DNA of 64,000 nucleotides from JAAXHV01 sp965207165 (GCA_965207165.1 OZ242265.1:3968001-4032000); one strand, 5' to 3'. Counted from the stretch's first letter, positions 53,228-62,506 are shown. A program made the numbers and translations. The notes: generated by a model not told the origin, from the sequence alone.

Positions 53228-54834
53228 TGTTGTGCCCTCCTCGATATATCAGGTTCATCACGGTCCCAGGTGGCGGGGCTTACTCCCCACTCCTTAAGCA
53301 TATACTTTTTTACTTTCCCGTTCTCGGTCAACGGCAGTTCGTCCACGAATTCCAGGTAGCGGGGGATGGCGAAGCGGGCAAGCCGGTCTTCGAGGAACCG
53401 GGTCACGACATCCGGCTGCGGTCTGCTGCCGTCGCGCGGGACAATGAATGCCATGACGTCTTCTTCGCCGACCTCTGCGGGGACGCCGACAACGGCGGCG
53501 TTCTTGATGTCCGGGTGTGACAGCAGCGCCTGCTCCACCTCCCAGGAGGAGATATTCTCGCCGCGCCGCCTGATGGCATCCTTGATACGGTCGAGAAAGT
53601 GGTAGATCCCCTGTTCATCACAGACCACGCGGTCACCGGTGTGGAACCACAGGTTGCGCCAGGCGGATGCCGTGGCTTCGGGGTTGCCAAAATAGCCGTT
53701 CGCCACGCTGAACGGTTCGGAGTGACGCACCAGCAGTTCCCCGGGCTTGCCGCAGGGGACTTCGGAGTCGTTTTCATCGACTATCCGTACCTCGAAGCCG
53801 GGCAGCACGCGGCCCATCGTCCCGGGCGCATAACCCCCGTTGACGTTCGACATGACCAGGTTGGTTTCCGTGGAACCGTAGCCTTCGATAAGCCGGATAC
53901 CGAAACGCTGATGAAATTGCTCCACCAGTTCCGGTGACGTGGCCGGTGACAGGCCGACACGGATGTGGTGCTCTTGGTCAACCGTGCCTGGCGGGGCTTT
54001 GAGCAGGATATGCACCATCGCTCCCAGCAGGTATGTGACTGTTGCCCCGGCCTGTCTCGCCTGGGTCCAGAACTGCGAAGCCGAGAACCGTCCGGCAAAT
54101 GTGAAGGTTGCGCCGGCAAGCAGCGCCTGCCAGATGGTGTTCAGCGCATTGGTGTGAAACAACGGCAGCGTGGTGAACAGCACATCTTCCGGGCTCAGAC
54201 CCAGCGCCTCTCCGGTCAGCACACCCCACCAGAAGAACTGGGCATGGGGACAAATCACGCCCTTGGACGGCCCGCTCGTACCGGAGGTATACAGGATCGC
54301 TGCCGGGTCACCCGGCAGGGCCCCGTGGGCGGCAGGCGCTTCACCGGGCGGCGGCAGCGGGGCGGCCGGCAGGTCGCGGTCCAGGTCTGCCGTCGCGCCG
54401 GCGCCAATGACGCAGATGCGGGCGCCGGTTGCCGGCCGGACATCCGGATCGCGCAGGTGTTCCAGCAACTCCCGGTCGGTGACGATCAGCGCCGGGTCGG
54501 CAAGTGCCAGTGCATGGTGTAACTGCGCACCGCGGAATTCGGTGTTTATGGGAACCAGGACCGCGCCCAGCCAGGCCGCCCCGAACCACAGTTCTACCAG
54601 GTCCATGCAGTTGGGCAGGAACACGATTACCCGGTCTCCTGCCCGTACGCCGCCGGCCGCGAGCCGGCCGGCGCTGCGCGCGGCGATATCCGGCGCGCCG
54701 GCGTAGGTGATTGAACGGGATGCGGATGCGACCAGCACCTTGTCGCCGTGGCGCCCCGCCTGGAAGCTGAGTATCCGGGGTAATGTGCGGTTGGCGTAGG
54801 GTATTAATCGAGCCTGCTCGGCGCTCACGTTCAC
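53224..54834 (-). CDS. AMP-dependent acyl-CoA synthetase/ligase
   Basis: 536 aa ANL enzyme: P-loop YTSGTSGPSKGVICPH, EGYGSTETN, WFHTGDRVVCDEQGIYHFLDRIKDAIRRRGENIS, and the C-terminal catalytic Lys in LTENGKVKKYML. It activates a carboxylic acid as CoA thioester; the substrate cannot be read from sequence. It is the first enzyme gene after the LysR regulator and is coupled by overlap to the PQ-loop gene. Confidence 0.9.
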   Translation of the reverse strand: MNVSAEQARLIPYANRTLPRILSFQAGRHGDKVLVASASRSITYAGAPDIAARSAGRLAAGGVRAGDRVIVFLPNCMDLVELWFGAAWLGAVLVPINTEFRGAQLHHALALADPALIVTDRELLEHLRDPDVRPATGARICVIGAGATADLDRDLPAAPLPPPGEAPAAHGALPGDPAAILYTSGTSGPSKGVICPHAQFFWWGVLTGEALGLSPEDVLFTTLPLFHTNALNTIWQALLAGATFTFAGRFSASQFWTQARQAGATVTYLLGAMVHILLKAPPGTVDQEHHIRVGLSPATSPELVEQFHQRFGIRLIEGYGSTETNLVMSNVNGGYAPGTMGRVLPGFEVRIVDENDSEVPCGKPGELLVRHSEPFSVANGYFGNPEATASAWRNLWFHTGDRVVCDEQGIYHFLDRIKDAIRRRGENISSWEVEQALLSHPDIKNAAVVGVPAEVGEEDVMAFIVPRDGSRPQPDVVTRFLEDRLARFAIPRYLEFVDELPLTENGKVKKYMLKEWGVSPATWDRDEPDISRRAQQ

Positions 54835-54964
54835 TCCGAATTAAGGTTACCGGTCTTATGAAACTAGCAATCCTGATGGCCACATTCTAATCACAATTCG
54901 TGATAGTGAATCATCATGAAAAACTATCCGGATTCTTTTGGGCGCCCTTACCCTGGCCCGAATA

Positions 54965-55876
54965 TCAAACATTGCGCGCCAATTGCCGGAGCAGGTCGCG
55001 GAACCAGGTGTGCCCCGCATCGTCATCCAGATGCTTGTGCCACATCTGGTAGACAGGTACGGGATGAGAAAACACCGGGTTGGGGCAGATCGCGAGGTTC
55101 ATCTGCCGTGAATAGAACTTGGCGAGCCGTTCCGGCAGACAGGCTACCAGGTTGGTGTTGGCCACAATGCCGGGCATCGCCAGCAGGTGTGATACTTCGG
55201 CCACAACCCTGCGCTGCAGCCCCTGTTTTTCCAGTTCGCGATCGACCATGGGGATGTGTGTGCGCGTCGGACGCAACGCGATGTGTTCCAGTTTGAGAAA
55301 ATCATCCAGTGACAGGCCCGTGTTGACTTCCGGGTGATCGTTCCGCGCTACGCAGTAGCTTCGGTCCTCGAAAATCAGTTCCACGTGGTACTGGGGATCG
55401 TCGATTTTGACCCAGTCCCAGACCAGGTCCACAGTCCCGGAGCGCAATTCGGGCCGCAGTGTTGCGCCGGGCTCGGGAAGACAAATGACTTCCACCCCTG
55501 GTGCGCTGACGTTCAACTCGCTGATGAGGTAGGGCAGGAAGTGCAGTTCGCCGTAGTCTGTCAGCGCCACGGTAAACTGCCGGTGCAAGGCTTCGGGCTG
55601 GAACTCGAAATTGTTTTCCAGCGTATCGTCTACCAGTTTCAGCGAATCCCTGATGGGGCCGGCAATCTCCAGGGCTTTTGCCGTCGGCGCGACCCCTTTG
55701 GGCATCCGTATGAACAACTCGTCGCCGTACAGCGCGCGCAGGCTGCCGAGCGCGTTGCTGATTGCCGGCTGCGAGACACATAAACGTGCCGCGGCACGGG
55801 TGATGTTGCGCTCTCTCATCACCGCGTCAAACACCTTCAGCAGGTTGAGGTTTACGTTGCGGTTGCCAGCGGTCAT
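54965..55876 (-). CDS. LysR-family transcriptional regulator
   Basis: 303 aa. N-terminal winged helix (LNLLKVFDAVMRERNITRAAARLCVSQPAISNALGSLR) and a periplasmic-binding-like effector domain (FTVALTDYGELHFLPYLI .. DLVWDWV). It resembles the NodD/SyrM-like branch. It is upstream of the acyl-CoA synthetase on the same strand, separated by 130 bp, and probably regulates the whole minus-strand cluster. A dyad AGTAC-N7-GTACT at 55909-55925 just before its start is a candidate autoregulatory site. Confidence 0.9.
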   Translation of the reverse strand: MTAGNRNVNLNLLKVFDAVMRERNITRAAARLCVSQPAISNALGSLRALYGDELFIRMPKGVAPTAKALEIAGPIRDSLKLVDDTLENNFEFQPEALHRQFTVALTDYGELHFLPYLISELNVSAPGVEVICLPEPGATLRPELRSGTVDLVWDWVKIDDPQYHVELIFEDRSYCVARNDHPEVNTGLSLDDFLKLEHIALRPTRTHIPMVDRELEKQGLQRRVVAEVSHLLAMPGIVANTNLVACLPERLAKFYSRQMNLAICPNPVFSHPVPVYQMWHKHLDDDAGHTWFRDLLRQLARNV

Positions 55877-55891
55877 AACAGGCTGCTCTCT

Positions 55892-55953
55892 GTTTGTTCC
55901 TGGTCATAGTACAATATGAGTACTTAGGTGTGAAATTCGGGCAATCAGCATCC
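55892..55953. promoter_or_regulatory. Candidate LysR-box region, duplicated at 56040-56100
   Basis: It contains GTCATAGTACAATATGAGTACTT with dyad AGTAC-N7-GTACT. An imperfect direct copy (GTCATAGTACAATACGAGC core) lies at 56040-56100 next to argS. The two copies bracket a palindromic array. Confidence 0.5.
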
Positions 55954-55979
55954 GTGGCTCATCCAAAGGGTCCCTAGTA

Positions 55980-56034
55980 AATTTGGGACACCCATAAATT
56001 GTTAAAAATTGTTAATTCATGGGTGTCCCAAATT
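55980..56034. repeat. Palindromic array, 1 forward + 1 reverse unit
   Basis: Units at 55980 and 56014, 34-bp pitch, between the divergent lysR and argS genes and between two imperfect 60-bp direct repeats. Confidence 0.93.
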
Positions 56035-56088
56035 AGTCTCGCTCTGTTTATTTCCAGTCATAGTACAATACGAGCACTTTTGTGTGAA

Positions 56089-57948
56089 ATGCGGTCAGGC
56101 CACGTGAGTTTTATTGAAGCAATCAAAAAGGTTTTGAACAAAGCGGTTGCGGACTGTTTCCCGGATTCCGGGCCGGCATTTGAGTGCCAGGTGACGCCGT
56201 GCCAGGATAAAAAGTTCGGCGATTACCAGTCCAACCTGGCGTTCCTGCTGGCGCAGCGGGAGCGGACCAGTCCGCGCAATATTGCCGGGGCTGTTATGGC
56301 ATCGGTGCAGGCACAGATGGCGTTACCCGGGCCTGCCGGCGGGGGGCTGTCCCCGGGAGAGAGCGCCGGTTCCATGACCGCAGGCGCCCTGATCGATACC
56401 ATCGAAGTCGCCGGCGCGGGGTTCATCAACATCCGCCTGCGGGATGCGGCCCTGGCTGCGCAGCTTGAACGCACACTGGCAGACCCGCGCTGCGGGGTGG
56501 CGCGTAGCGCGCACCCGCAGCGTATCCTCGTTGACTATTCCAGCCCCAACCTCGCCAAGGACTTGCACGTGGGCACGATGCGATCGACGGTGATCGGCGA
56601 CTCGATTGCGCGGGTACTGGAATTCCTGGGCCATGATGTAGTGCGCCAGAACCATTACGGGGACTGGGGCGCCAATTTCGGTGTGCTGGTCGCCATGATC
56701 AAGCGGGAATACGGTGCCGGCCTGGATACACTGCAGGACGCGCCGCTGGAAACGGTGGAAGAATTGTATGCAAGGGGAAGCCGGTTAAAGAAGGACAGCG
56801 AGGAGTTTGCGGCGAATGCCGCGGCGGAAGTGAACAACCTGCAATCCGGCGACCCGGAGTCCGTTGCGGTCTGGGAGATCCTGATGGACAAGACCCTGCG
56901 CAACTGCCACGACCTGTACCGGACCTTCAACGTCAGCCTGGATGCGTCCCATGATTGCCCGGAGAGTTTCTACCGGGACGACCTGCCCCGGGTCGTCGCG
57001 GAGTTGTCGGATATGAACCTGCTGGTTGACGACGATAATGCCAAATGCGCCTACCTCGACGGCTTCCATAATATCGATGGCGACCCGCTTCCCGTGATCG
57101 TGCAGAAAAGCGATGCAGGGTACAACTATTCGACTACCGACCTGGCCGGGATCAGGCACCGGGTCGGCCGGCTGCGGGCGCAGCAGATCATCATCGTGAC
57201 CGATCGCGGCCAGGAACTGCATTTCCGCATGATCCGGGCGCTGGCGCAGAAGGCCGGCTGGTTGCCGGACAGTGTGCAGTTGAGGCACCTGGGTTACGGC
57301 GTGATATTGCAGGAGATCGAGGAGGACGGGCGCAGCAAAAAGGTCAGGTTCAGGACCCGCGACGGCGGTACGGTAAAAATCAGGGAACTGCTGGCTGAGG
57401 GACGCCGGCGCAGTGAGCGCCTCACGCTGGAGAGAAACCCGGATATCGGCGGGGATGAACTGGACGGGATCGCCGCGAAGCTGACCATTGCCGCGCTCAA
57501 GTATGCAGACCTGAAACAGCGCCCGGTGTCCGACTATACCTTCAACTGGGACCAGATGCTTGCCAGCCAGGGTAATACCGGCGTCTACATATTGTACTGT
57601 TACGTCCGCATCGCCAGCCTGTTCGAAAAGTCCGGCCTGGACAAGGACACGCTGGCCTCAGCCCGCGGCGCTATTTCCCTTTCCCATGAGCTGGAGCGGG
57701 AACTGCTGGTGCAGCTGGTCTCCTTCCCCGAGCTTTTTTCCGGCTACGAGGAGGAACTGTCCTCCCATGACATCTGCCACTACCTCTATGAACTATCGAC
57801 GATTTACAGCCGCTTCTGGAAAGACTGTCCCATCCTGAAGGCGGCGGACGATGTCAGGCATACCAGGTTGGCGCTGAGCCTGGCAGTGGCTAATCGGCTG
57901 AAACTGGGCCTGTCCCTATTGGGTATCGACGTGGTGGAGAGGATGTAG
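56089..57948 (+). CDS. argS: Arginyl-tRNA synthetase
   Basis: 619 aa from ATG 56089; a GTG at 56104 is an alternative, and the frame upstream runs through repeat sequence and is not credible. Class I synthetase: N-terminal Add1 domain (ECQVTPCQDKKFGDYQSNLAFLLA), HIGH variant KDLHVGTMRSTVIGDS, the catalytic core and KMSKS-equivalent region, and the C-terminal DALR anticodon-binding domain (YVRIASLFEKSGL .. NRLKLGLSLLGI) ending VVERM. It charges tRNA-Arg and is essential. Confidence 0.93.
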   Translation: MRSGHVSFIEAIKKVLNKAVADCFPDSGPAFECQVTPCQDKKFGDYQSNLAFLLAQRERTSPRNIAGAVMASVQAQMALPGPAGGGLSPGESAGSMTAGALIDTIEVAGAGFINIRLRDAALAAQLERTLADPRCGVARSAHPQRILVDYSSPNLAKDLHVGTMRSTVIGDSIARVLEFLGHDVVRQNHYGDWGANFGVLVAMIKREYGAGLDTLQDAPLETVEELYARGSRLKKDSEEFAANAAAEVNNLQSGDPESVAVWEILMDKTLRNCHDLYRTFNVSLDASHDCPESFYRDDLPRVVAELSDMNLLVDDDNAKCAYLDGFHNIDGDPLPVIVQKSDAGYNYSTTDLAGIRHRVGRLRAQQIIIVTDRGQELHFRMIRALAQKAGWLPDSVQLRHLGYGVILQEIEEDGRSKKVRFRTRDGGTVKIRELLAEGRRRSERLTLERNPDIGGDELDGIAAKLTIAALKYADLKQRPVSDYTFNWDQMLASQGNTGVYILYCYVRIASLFEKSGLDKDTLASARGAISLSHELERELLVQLVSFPELFSGYEEELSSHDICHYLYELSTIYSRFWKDCPILKAADDVRHTRLALSLAVANRLKLGLSLLGIDVVERM

Positions 57949-58067
57949 CAAGGCATGGGTAAAAAATCTGGTTTCCGACAGGGTTTTACACTATAGTTTA
58001 ATTCAGCCGCAACCGGATAACGGTGGCGCAGGATCAAAACAGCATTGGAAAAAAGGAGAGAGGAACC

Positions 58068-58409
58068 ATGAGCATACCGGCATTCGACACTCAAAAAGCG
58101 GTAAAGGCATTCAAAGAAGGCGGATTCGACGACAAACAAGCTGAAGCGGTGGTCACTACGATGAACGATGTCATGAGCCAGAATTTTGCAACCAAGGCAG
58201 ACTTCCAGGCATTACAGGGTGACGTGAAAGTAACTATCGAAAAAGTACGCCGTGACCTCGAGCAGAGTATTGAAAAAGTACGCAGTGGCCTGGAACAAAA
58301 AATGTCAGATAAATTTGAAAAGCTATACCAGCATCTTTGGGTCATTGGTACCGGAATTGTCCTCACCAATGTATCACTGGTAGCGGCAGTGGTGGTCTTG
58401 CTGGGCTAG
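58068..58409 (+). CDS. DUF1640 coiled-coil membrane protein
   Basis: 113 aa from ATG 58068 (GGAGAGAGGAACC upstream). FDTQKAVKAFKEGGFDDKQAEAVV is the DUF1640 (CCDC90/MCUR1-like) signature, followed by a coiled coil (TIEKVRRDLEQSIEKVRSGLEQKM) and a C-terminal transmembrane helix (IGTGIVLTNVSLVAAVVVLLG). The role of bacterial members is unknown. It stands alone between argS and a convergent parvulin gene. Confidence 0.85.
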   Translation: MSIPAFDTQKAVKAFKEGGFDDKQAEAVVTTMNDVMSQNFATKADFQALQGDVKVTIEKVRRDLEQSIEKVRSGLEQKMSDKFEKLYQHLWVIGTGIVLTNVSLVAAVVVLLG

Positions 58410-58419
58410 CCGTAACCTG

Positions 58420-59277
58420 TCATTTTCCACTTAGCAGGGACTGTGCCTCTTCGGTATAGGATATCTCGTAGCGATTTTTCAGTTCCTCCAGCATTTGCTG
58501 TTTTACCTGTTCGTACCGGTCCCTTTGCCAGTCCTGCATGACCCGGGTCCTGCTTTCGGAAAAAGGGATTGGCGCGGCATCACGCACCTCGAACAGGAAG
58601 ACCAGGTGGTAACCGTAGCCGGACCTGGCCGGTCCCTGCCAGCTTCCCGGCTCCAGTTCCAGCAGCGCTGCCGCGAAGTCTCCACCGAACAGCCGGTCCA
58701 GTTGCGAGCGGCTGATGTCGGTGAACTCGTGCGGCAGCATGAAGCTGTCGCCCAGGCCCGGTTGCCCGGCGTTTTCATCGAGTCCGGCAAGCCGGGGCAG
58801 CAGCGCTGCCGCGTCTTTCTGCGCACTGGTGTCGCGGCGGTCATGGCTGAAATAAATGTGCTTGAAGCCGAGCCTGGGATCGGATCTGTACAGCTCGGGA
58901 TGCGCCTCATACCACTCGAGGAGCTCTGCATCGGCGGGCTGTACCTGTTGCGCCGCGCTCTCCGCCAGCAGTTCCATTTTCTGTACCAGGCGGCGGCGGA
59001 TAATCGGGTCGTCCTGCGCCAGTCCCAGGGATCTGGCTTCACGGGATAGCAACTCTTCAAAGATGTAGTCTGCAAGCAGGCCCTCCAGTTCCTCCGGAGT
59101 CGGCGCGCGGTTCATCCGCCGCGACCATTCGACACTGAACCGCTCTATGGTTGCCATGTCCACGATAATTTCATCATCGCCCGCACTGCCCGGTTCGAGC
59201 AGCGAATACAGGATGAAAATGAACACACCGGCCAGGACAAAATGCACCAGGGGCTCATGCAGGATTTTTTTGCTCAT
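58420..59277 (-). CDS. Membrane-anchored parvulin-type peptidyl-prolyl isomerase
   Basis: 285 aa from ATG 59277 (MSKKILHEPLVHFVLAGV), with an N-terminal transmembrane anchor (FVLAGVFIFILYSLL), a SurA/PpiD-like helical part and a PPIC domain (LGFKHIYFSHDRR .. FGGDFAAALLELEPGSWQGPARSGYGYHLVFLFE). It helps fold periplasmic or outer-membrane proteins. The frame extends 27 codons upstream without support. The gene is divergent from malate synthase. Confidence 0.88.
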   Translation of the reverse strand: MSKKILHEPLVHFVLAGVFIFILYSLLEPGSAGDDEIIVDMATIERFSVEWSRRMNRAPTPEELEGLLADYIFEELLSREARSLGLAQDDPIIRRRLVQKMELLAESAAQQVQPADAELLEWYEAHPELYRSDPRLGFKHIYFSHDRRDTSAQKDAAALLPRLAGLDENAGQPGLGDSFMLPHEFTDISRSQLDRLFGGDFAAALLELEPGSWQGPARSGYGYHLVFLFEVRDAAPIPFSESRTRVMQDWQRDRYEQVKQQMLEELKNRYEISYTEEAQSLLSGK

Positions 59278-59357
59278 GAATCTTCTGTAACCAAACAGTA
59301 TTACCGTGTTACCTGATATATTATCCGTAATCTGCCACAGAGGACACAGAGGACGCA

Positions 59358-61523
59358 ATGAGTGAACGAGTTGAATTACACGGACTATCCGTAGACAAAG
59401 ACCTGTACGACCTGGTGTGTGACGAGATCATACCGGGCACCGTCGTCAACCCGGACCGGTTCTGGGCGGCGCTGGCCGGGATTGTAGCCGACCTGGAACC
59501 CAAAAACCGGGCATTGTTGAATAAACGCGACCAGCTCCAGGCGCGTATCGATGAGTGGCACCGGACCAACCGGGACTATGAACTCAAGGATTACCGGGAT
59601 TTTTTGAATGAGATCGGCTATATCACGCCGGAAGGCGAGCCTTTCAAGGTCAGCGTCGCCAACGCCGATGCCGAGATTACCCGCATTGCAGGACCGCAAC
59701 TGGTGGTGCCCGTGGACAACTCGCGTTATGCCCTGAACGCAGCCAATGCGCGCTGGGGCAGCCTGTATGATGCTCTGTACAGCACGGACGTGATCCCCGA
59801 AACCGAGGGCTGCAAACGCACCCGCAGGTACAACCCGGTGCGCGGCCGCAGGGTCATTGAATATGCCCGCCGTTTCCTGGACCGCGCCACGCCCATGGCC
59901 GTGGGCAGCCATGACTACGTGGTCAAGTACAGGGTGAAATCAGGCCAGCTGGTCGGAGTCCTGGGCGACGGCAGCGAACACAGCCTGGGCAAACGCGAAC
60001 GCTTTGCCGGCTATACCGGCGATCCGGACAGCCCGGACAGTGTCCTGTTACGCCATAACGCCCTGCATATCGAACTCAAGCTGGGGGAGGGCTATTACAT
60101 CGGCCGCAATGACCTGGCCGGTGTTTACGACATCCGCTTGGAAGCCGCGGTCAGCGTGATCATGGATTGCGAGGATTCGGTAGCCGCAGTGGATGCGTCC
60201 GACAAGGTTGCCGTCTACCGGAACTGGCTCGGCCTGATGAAGGGCGACCTGACCCGCAAGGTGGTGAAGGACGGCGCGACGGTCGAGCGCAGCCTGAACG
60301 GTGACAGGAAGTACACCGCGCCGAACGGCAGGACCCTCACGCTGCCGGGGCGGGCCCTGATGCTGTTGCGCAACGTCGGCCTGCACATGTACACCGACGC
60401 CGTGACCAGCGCGGATGGCAGGGATATCCCGGAGGGTTTTCTCGATGCCATGGTGACGAGCCTGGCAGCCAAGCATGACCTGCTGGGCAACGGCAGGTTC
60501 AGGAACAGCCGTACCGGTTCCATCTACATCGTCAAACCCAAACTGCATGGCCCGGAAGAGGTCGCGGCAACGGTTGAACTGTTCGAGCGGGTGGAAGACG
60601 CCCTGGGCCTGGAGCGCCTGACCATCAAGATTGGCATCATGGATGAAGAACGCAGGACCACGGTCAACCTGAAAGAGTGTATCCGGGTAGCGGAGCGACG
60701 GGTGATCTTCATCAATACGGGCTTTCTCGACCGCACTGCCGATGAAATCCATACCAGCATGGAGGCCGGACCCGTGTTGACCAAGAGCAGGCTGAAGAAG
60801 GCGCCGTGGCTGCTGGCCTACGAGGACTGGAACGTGGATATCGGCATGGTGACCGGCCTGCCCAGGCATGCGCAGATCGGCAAGGGTATGTGGCCCGAAC
60901 CGGACAACATGGCGGCCATGATGGACGTCAAGGTGAACCACCCCCGCGCCGGGGCCACCAGCGCCTGGGTCCCGTCACCCACTGCCGCTACCTTGCACGC
61001 CATGCACTACCACCGCATCAACGTCGGCACGCGCCAGCGCGAACTGATCCGGCTGCGCCGGGTCAAACCGGACGACCTGCTCGCCATCCCGCTGCTGGAT
61101 GGGGACAGCCTCAACGACTTCGAGATCAGGCGGGAACTGGAGAATAACGCCCAGGGTATCCTGGGTTACGTGGTGCGCTGGATTGAACAGGGGATCGGCT
61201 GCTCCAAGGTGCCGGATGTCAATAACGTCAACCTCATGGAGGACCGGGCCACCTTGCGTATATCCAGCCAGCATATCGCCAACTGGCTCCACCACGGTAT
61301 CGTCACCAGGGACCAGGTGATCGATGCGTTCATGAAAATGGCGCCCCTGGTGGATTACCAGAATGCCGAAGACCCCCAATACGTCAACATGGCCCCCGAT
61401 TTTGACGGCAGCATCCCGTTCCAGGCGGCCCTGGACCTGGTGTTCTGCGGCCGAGAGGAACCCAACGGCTACACGGAACGGGTCCTGCACGCCCGCCGGC
61501 GGGAATACAAGGCAAGCGCATAA
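59358..61523 (+). CDS. glcB: Malate synthase G
   Basis: 721 aa, the G-isoform length. MSERVELHGLSVDKDLYDLV opens as in GlcB. Core motifs: YVVKYRVKSGQLVGVLGDGSEHSLG, IMDCEDSVAAVDA, IGIMDEERRTTVNL, FINTGFLDRTADEIHTSMEAGPV and GKGMWPEPDNMAAMM. It condenses glyoxylate with acetyl-CoA to malate. Isocitrate lyase is not in the window. The gene ends 4 bp before a palindromic array. Confidence 0.96.
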   Translation: MSERVELHGLSVDKDLYDLVCDEIIPGTVVNPDRFWAALAGIVADLEPKNRALLNKRDQLQARIDEWHRTNRDYELKDYRDFLNEIGYITPEGEPFKVSVANADAEITRIAGPQLVVPVDNSRYALNAANARWGSLYDALYSTDVIPETEGCKRTRRYNPVRGRRVIEYARRFLDRATPMAVGSHDYVVKYRVKSGQLVGVLGDGSEHSLGKRERFAGYTGDPDSPDSVLLRHNALHIELKLGEGYYIGRNDLAGVYDIRLEAAVSVIMDCEDSVAAVDASDKVAVYRNWLGLMKGDLTRKVVKDGATVERSLNGDRKYTAPNGRTLTLPGRALMLLRNVGLHMYTDAVTSADGRDIPEGFLDAMVTSLAAKHDLLGNGRFRNSRTGSIYIVKPKLHGPEEVAATVELFERVEDALGLERLTIKIGIMDEERRTTVNLKECIRVAERRVIFINTGFLDRTADEIHTSMEAGPVLTKSRLKKAPWLLAYEDWNVDIGMVTGLPRHAQIGKGMWPEPDNMAAMMDVKVNHPRAGATSAWVPSPTAATLHAMHYHRINVGTRQRELIRLRRVKPDDLLAIPLLDGDSLNDFEIRRELENNAQGILGYVVRWIEQGIGCSKVPDVNNVNLMEDRATLRISSQHIANWLHHGIVTRDQVIDAFMKMAPLVDYQNAEDPQYVNMAPDFDGSIPFQAALDLVFCGREEPNGYTERVLHARRREYKASA

Positions 61524-61527
61524 ACCT

Positions 61528-61582
61528 AATTTGGGACACCCATGAATTAACAAATTTTGTTAATTCATGGGTGTCCCAAATT
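61528..61582. repeat. Palindromic array, 1 forward + 1 reverse unit
   Basis: Units at 61528 and 61562, 34-bp pitch. The 55 bp are identical, base for base, to 34809-34863 although 26.7 kb away. Confidence 0.95.
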
Positions 61583-61654
61583 AACTTTTAAATATATTGC
61601 ATTGCACAAAAAACGGTTATAGACTTGCGTCATTCACTTTTGATGGGATATACA

Positions 61655-62470
61655 ATGCAGATACAAGACAGAGTTGCCGTTGTTACGGGTGGTGCCAGTG
61701 GTATCGGGCGTGCCGTGTCGCTGGAACTGGCCCGCCGCGGTATCAGTAAGATTGCCTTAATCGATCAATCCGAACAGACGGATATTGCCGTCGACCAGAT
61801 CAATAATGAGATTACCCGGGATGTGGCGATAGCGTATCGCGGGGACGTGAGCGACGACGGGTTCCGCGCCGATGTTTTTGATGAGGTCTGCGCCAGGTAC
61901 GGGATCCCCAATATCTGCATCCCTGCCGCCGGCATCACGCTTGATGCACTGGCCGTCAAGGTCAACAGGGAAACGGGAAAGGCCGCCATGTACTCCAGGA
62001 AAAACTTTGAGCGTGTCGTCAATATCAATCTTATCGCCCCGGTCTACTGGGCCATGGAAATGATTTCACGTATCGCGGAGGACAGGGCGCTGCGCGGGTT
62101 GAAAAAGTGGCACCCCGACGAGCATGTGCAGGGGACCGTGATCTTTATCGGTTCCGTATCGTCCCAGGGGGTCAAGGGCCAGATCTCCTATGCATCCACC
62201 AAGGCCGGACTGGAGGGCGCGGCGGCGACGCTGATGAAGGAAGCGATATATTACGGGGTTCGCTGCGGGGTGATCCATCCCGGCTATACCGACACCCCCA
62301 TGGTGCGGGCGCTGGGTGATGAATATATTGAAAACAACGTCCTGCCGGATACGCAGATCAACAGGCTGATACGGCCGGACGAGATAGCCGATGCGATCTG
62401 TTTCATGATTTCCAACTCGATCGTGTCCGGCCAGCTCTGGGCGGACGCCGGCTGGCATCCGTCGGCCTAG
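61655..62470 (+). CDS. Short-chain dehydrogenase/reductase
   Basis: 271 aa from ATG 61655 (MQIQDRVAVVTGGASGIG); upstream starts at 61625 and 61643 are possible. Cofactor motif TGGASGIG and the catalytic Ser/Tyr/Lys in GSVSSQGVKGQISYASTK are present. A 20-residue insertion with KVNRETGKAAMYSRKNFE is unlike the minimal fold. It could be a 3-oxoacyl reductase or hydroxysteroid-type dehydrogenase. It is separated from glcB by a repeat array and convergent with mlaA. Confidence 0.87.
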   Translation: MQIQDRVAVVTGGASGIGRAVSLELARRGISKIALIDQSEQTDIAVDQINNEITRDVAIAYRGDVSDDGFRADVFDEVCARYGIPNICIPAAGITLDALAVKVNRETGKAAMYSRKNFERVVNINLIAPVYWAMEMISRIAEDRALRGLKKWHPDEHVQGTVIFIGSVSSQGVKGQISYASTKAGLEGAAATLMKEAIYYGVRCGVIHPGYTDTPMVRALGDEYIENNVLPDTQINRLIRPDEIADAICFMISNSIVSGQLWADAGWHPSA

Positions 62471-62506
62471 GTCATCCCTGCCCCGCAGCGCGGGACGCGG
62501 GACTGA

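Noticed and set aside
55999..56088. Upstream extension of argS to an ATG in the repeat
   Set aside because: The extra residues (MLKIVNSWVSQI) are the translation of the palindrome; the ArgS domain begins after 56089.
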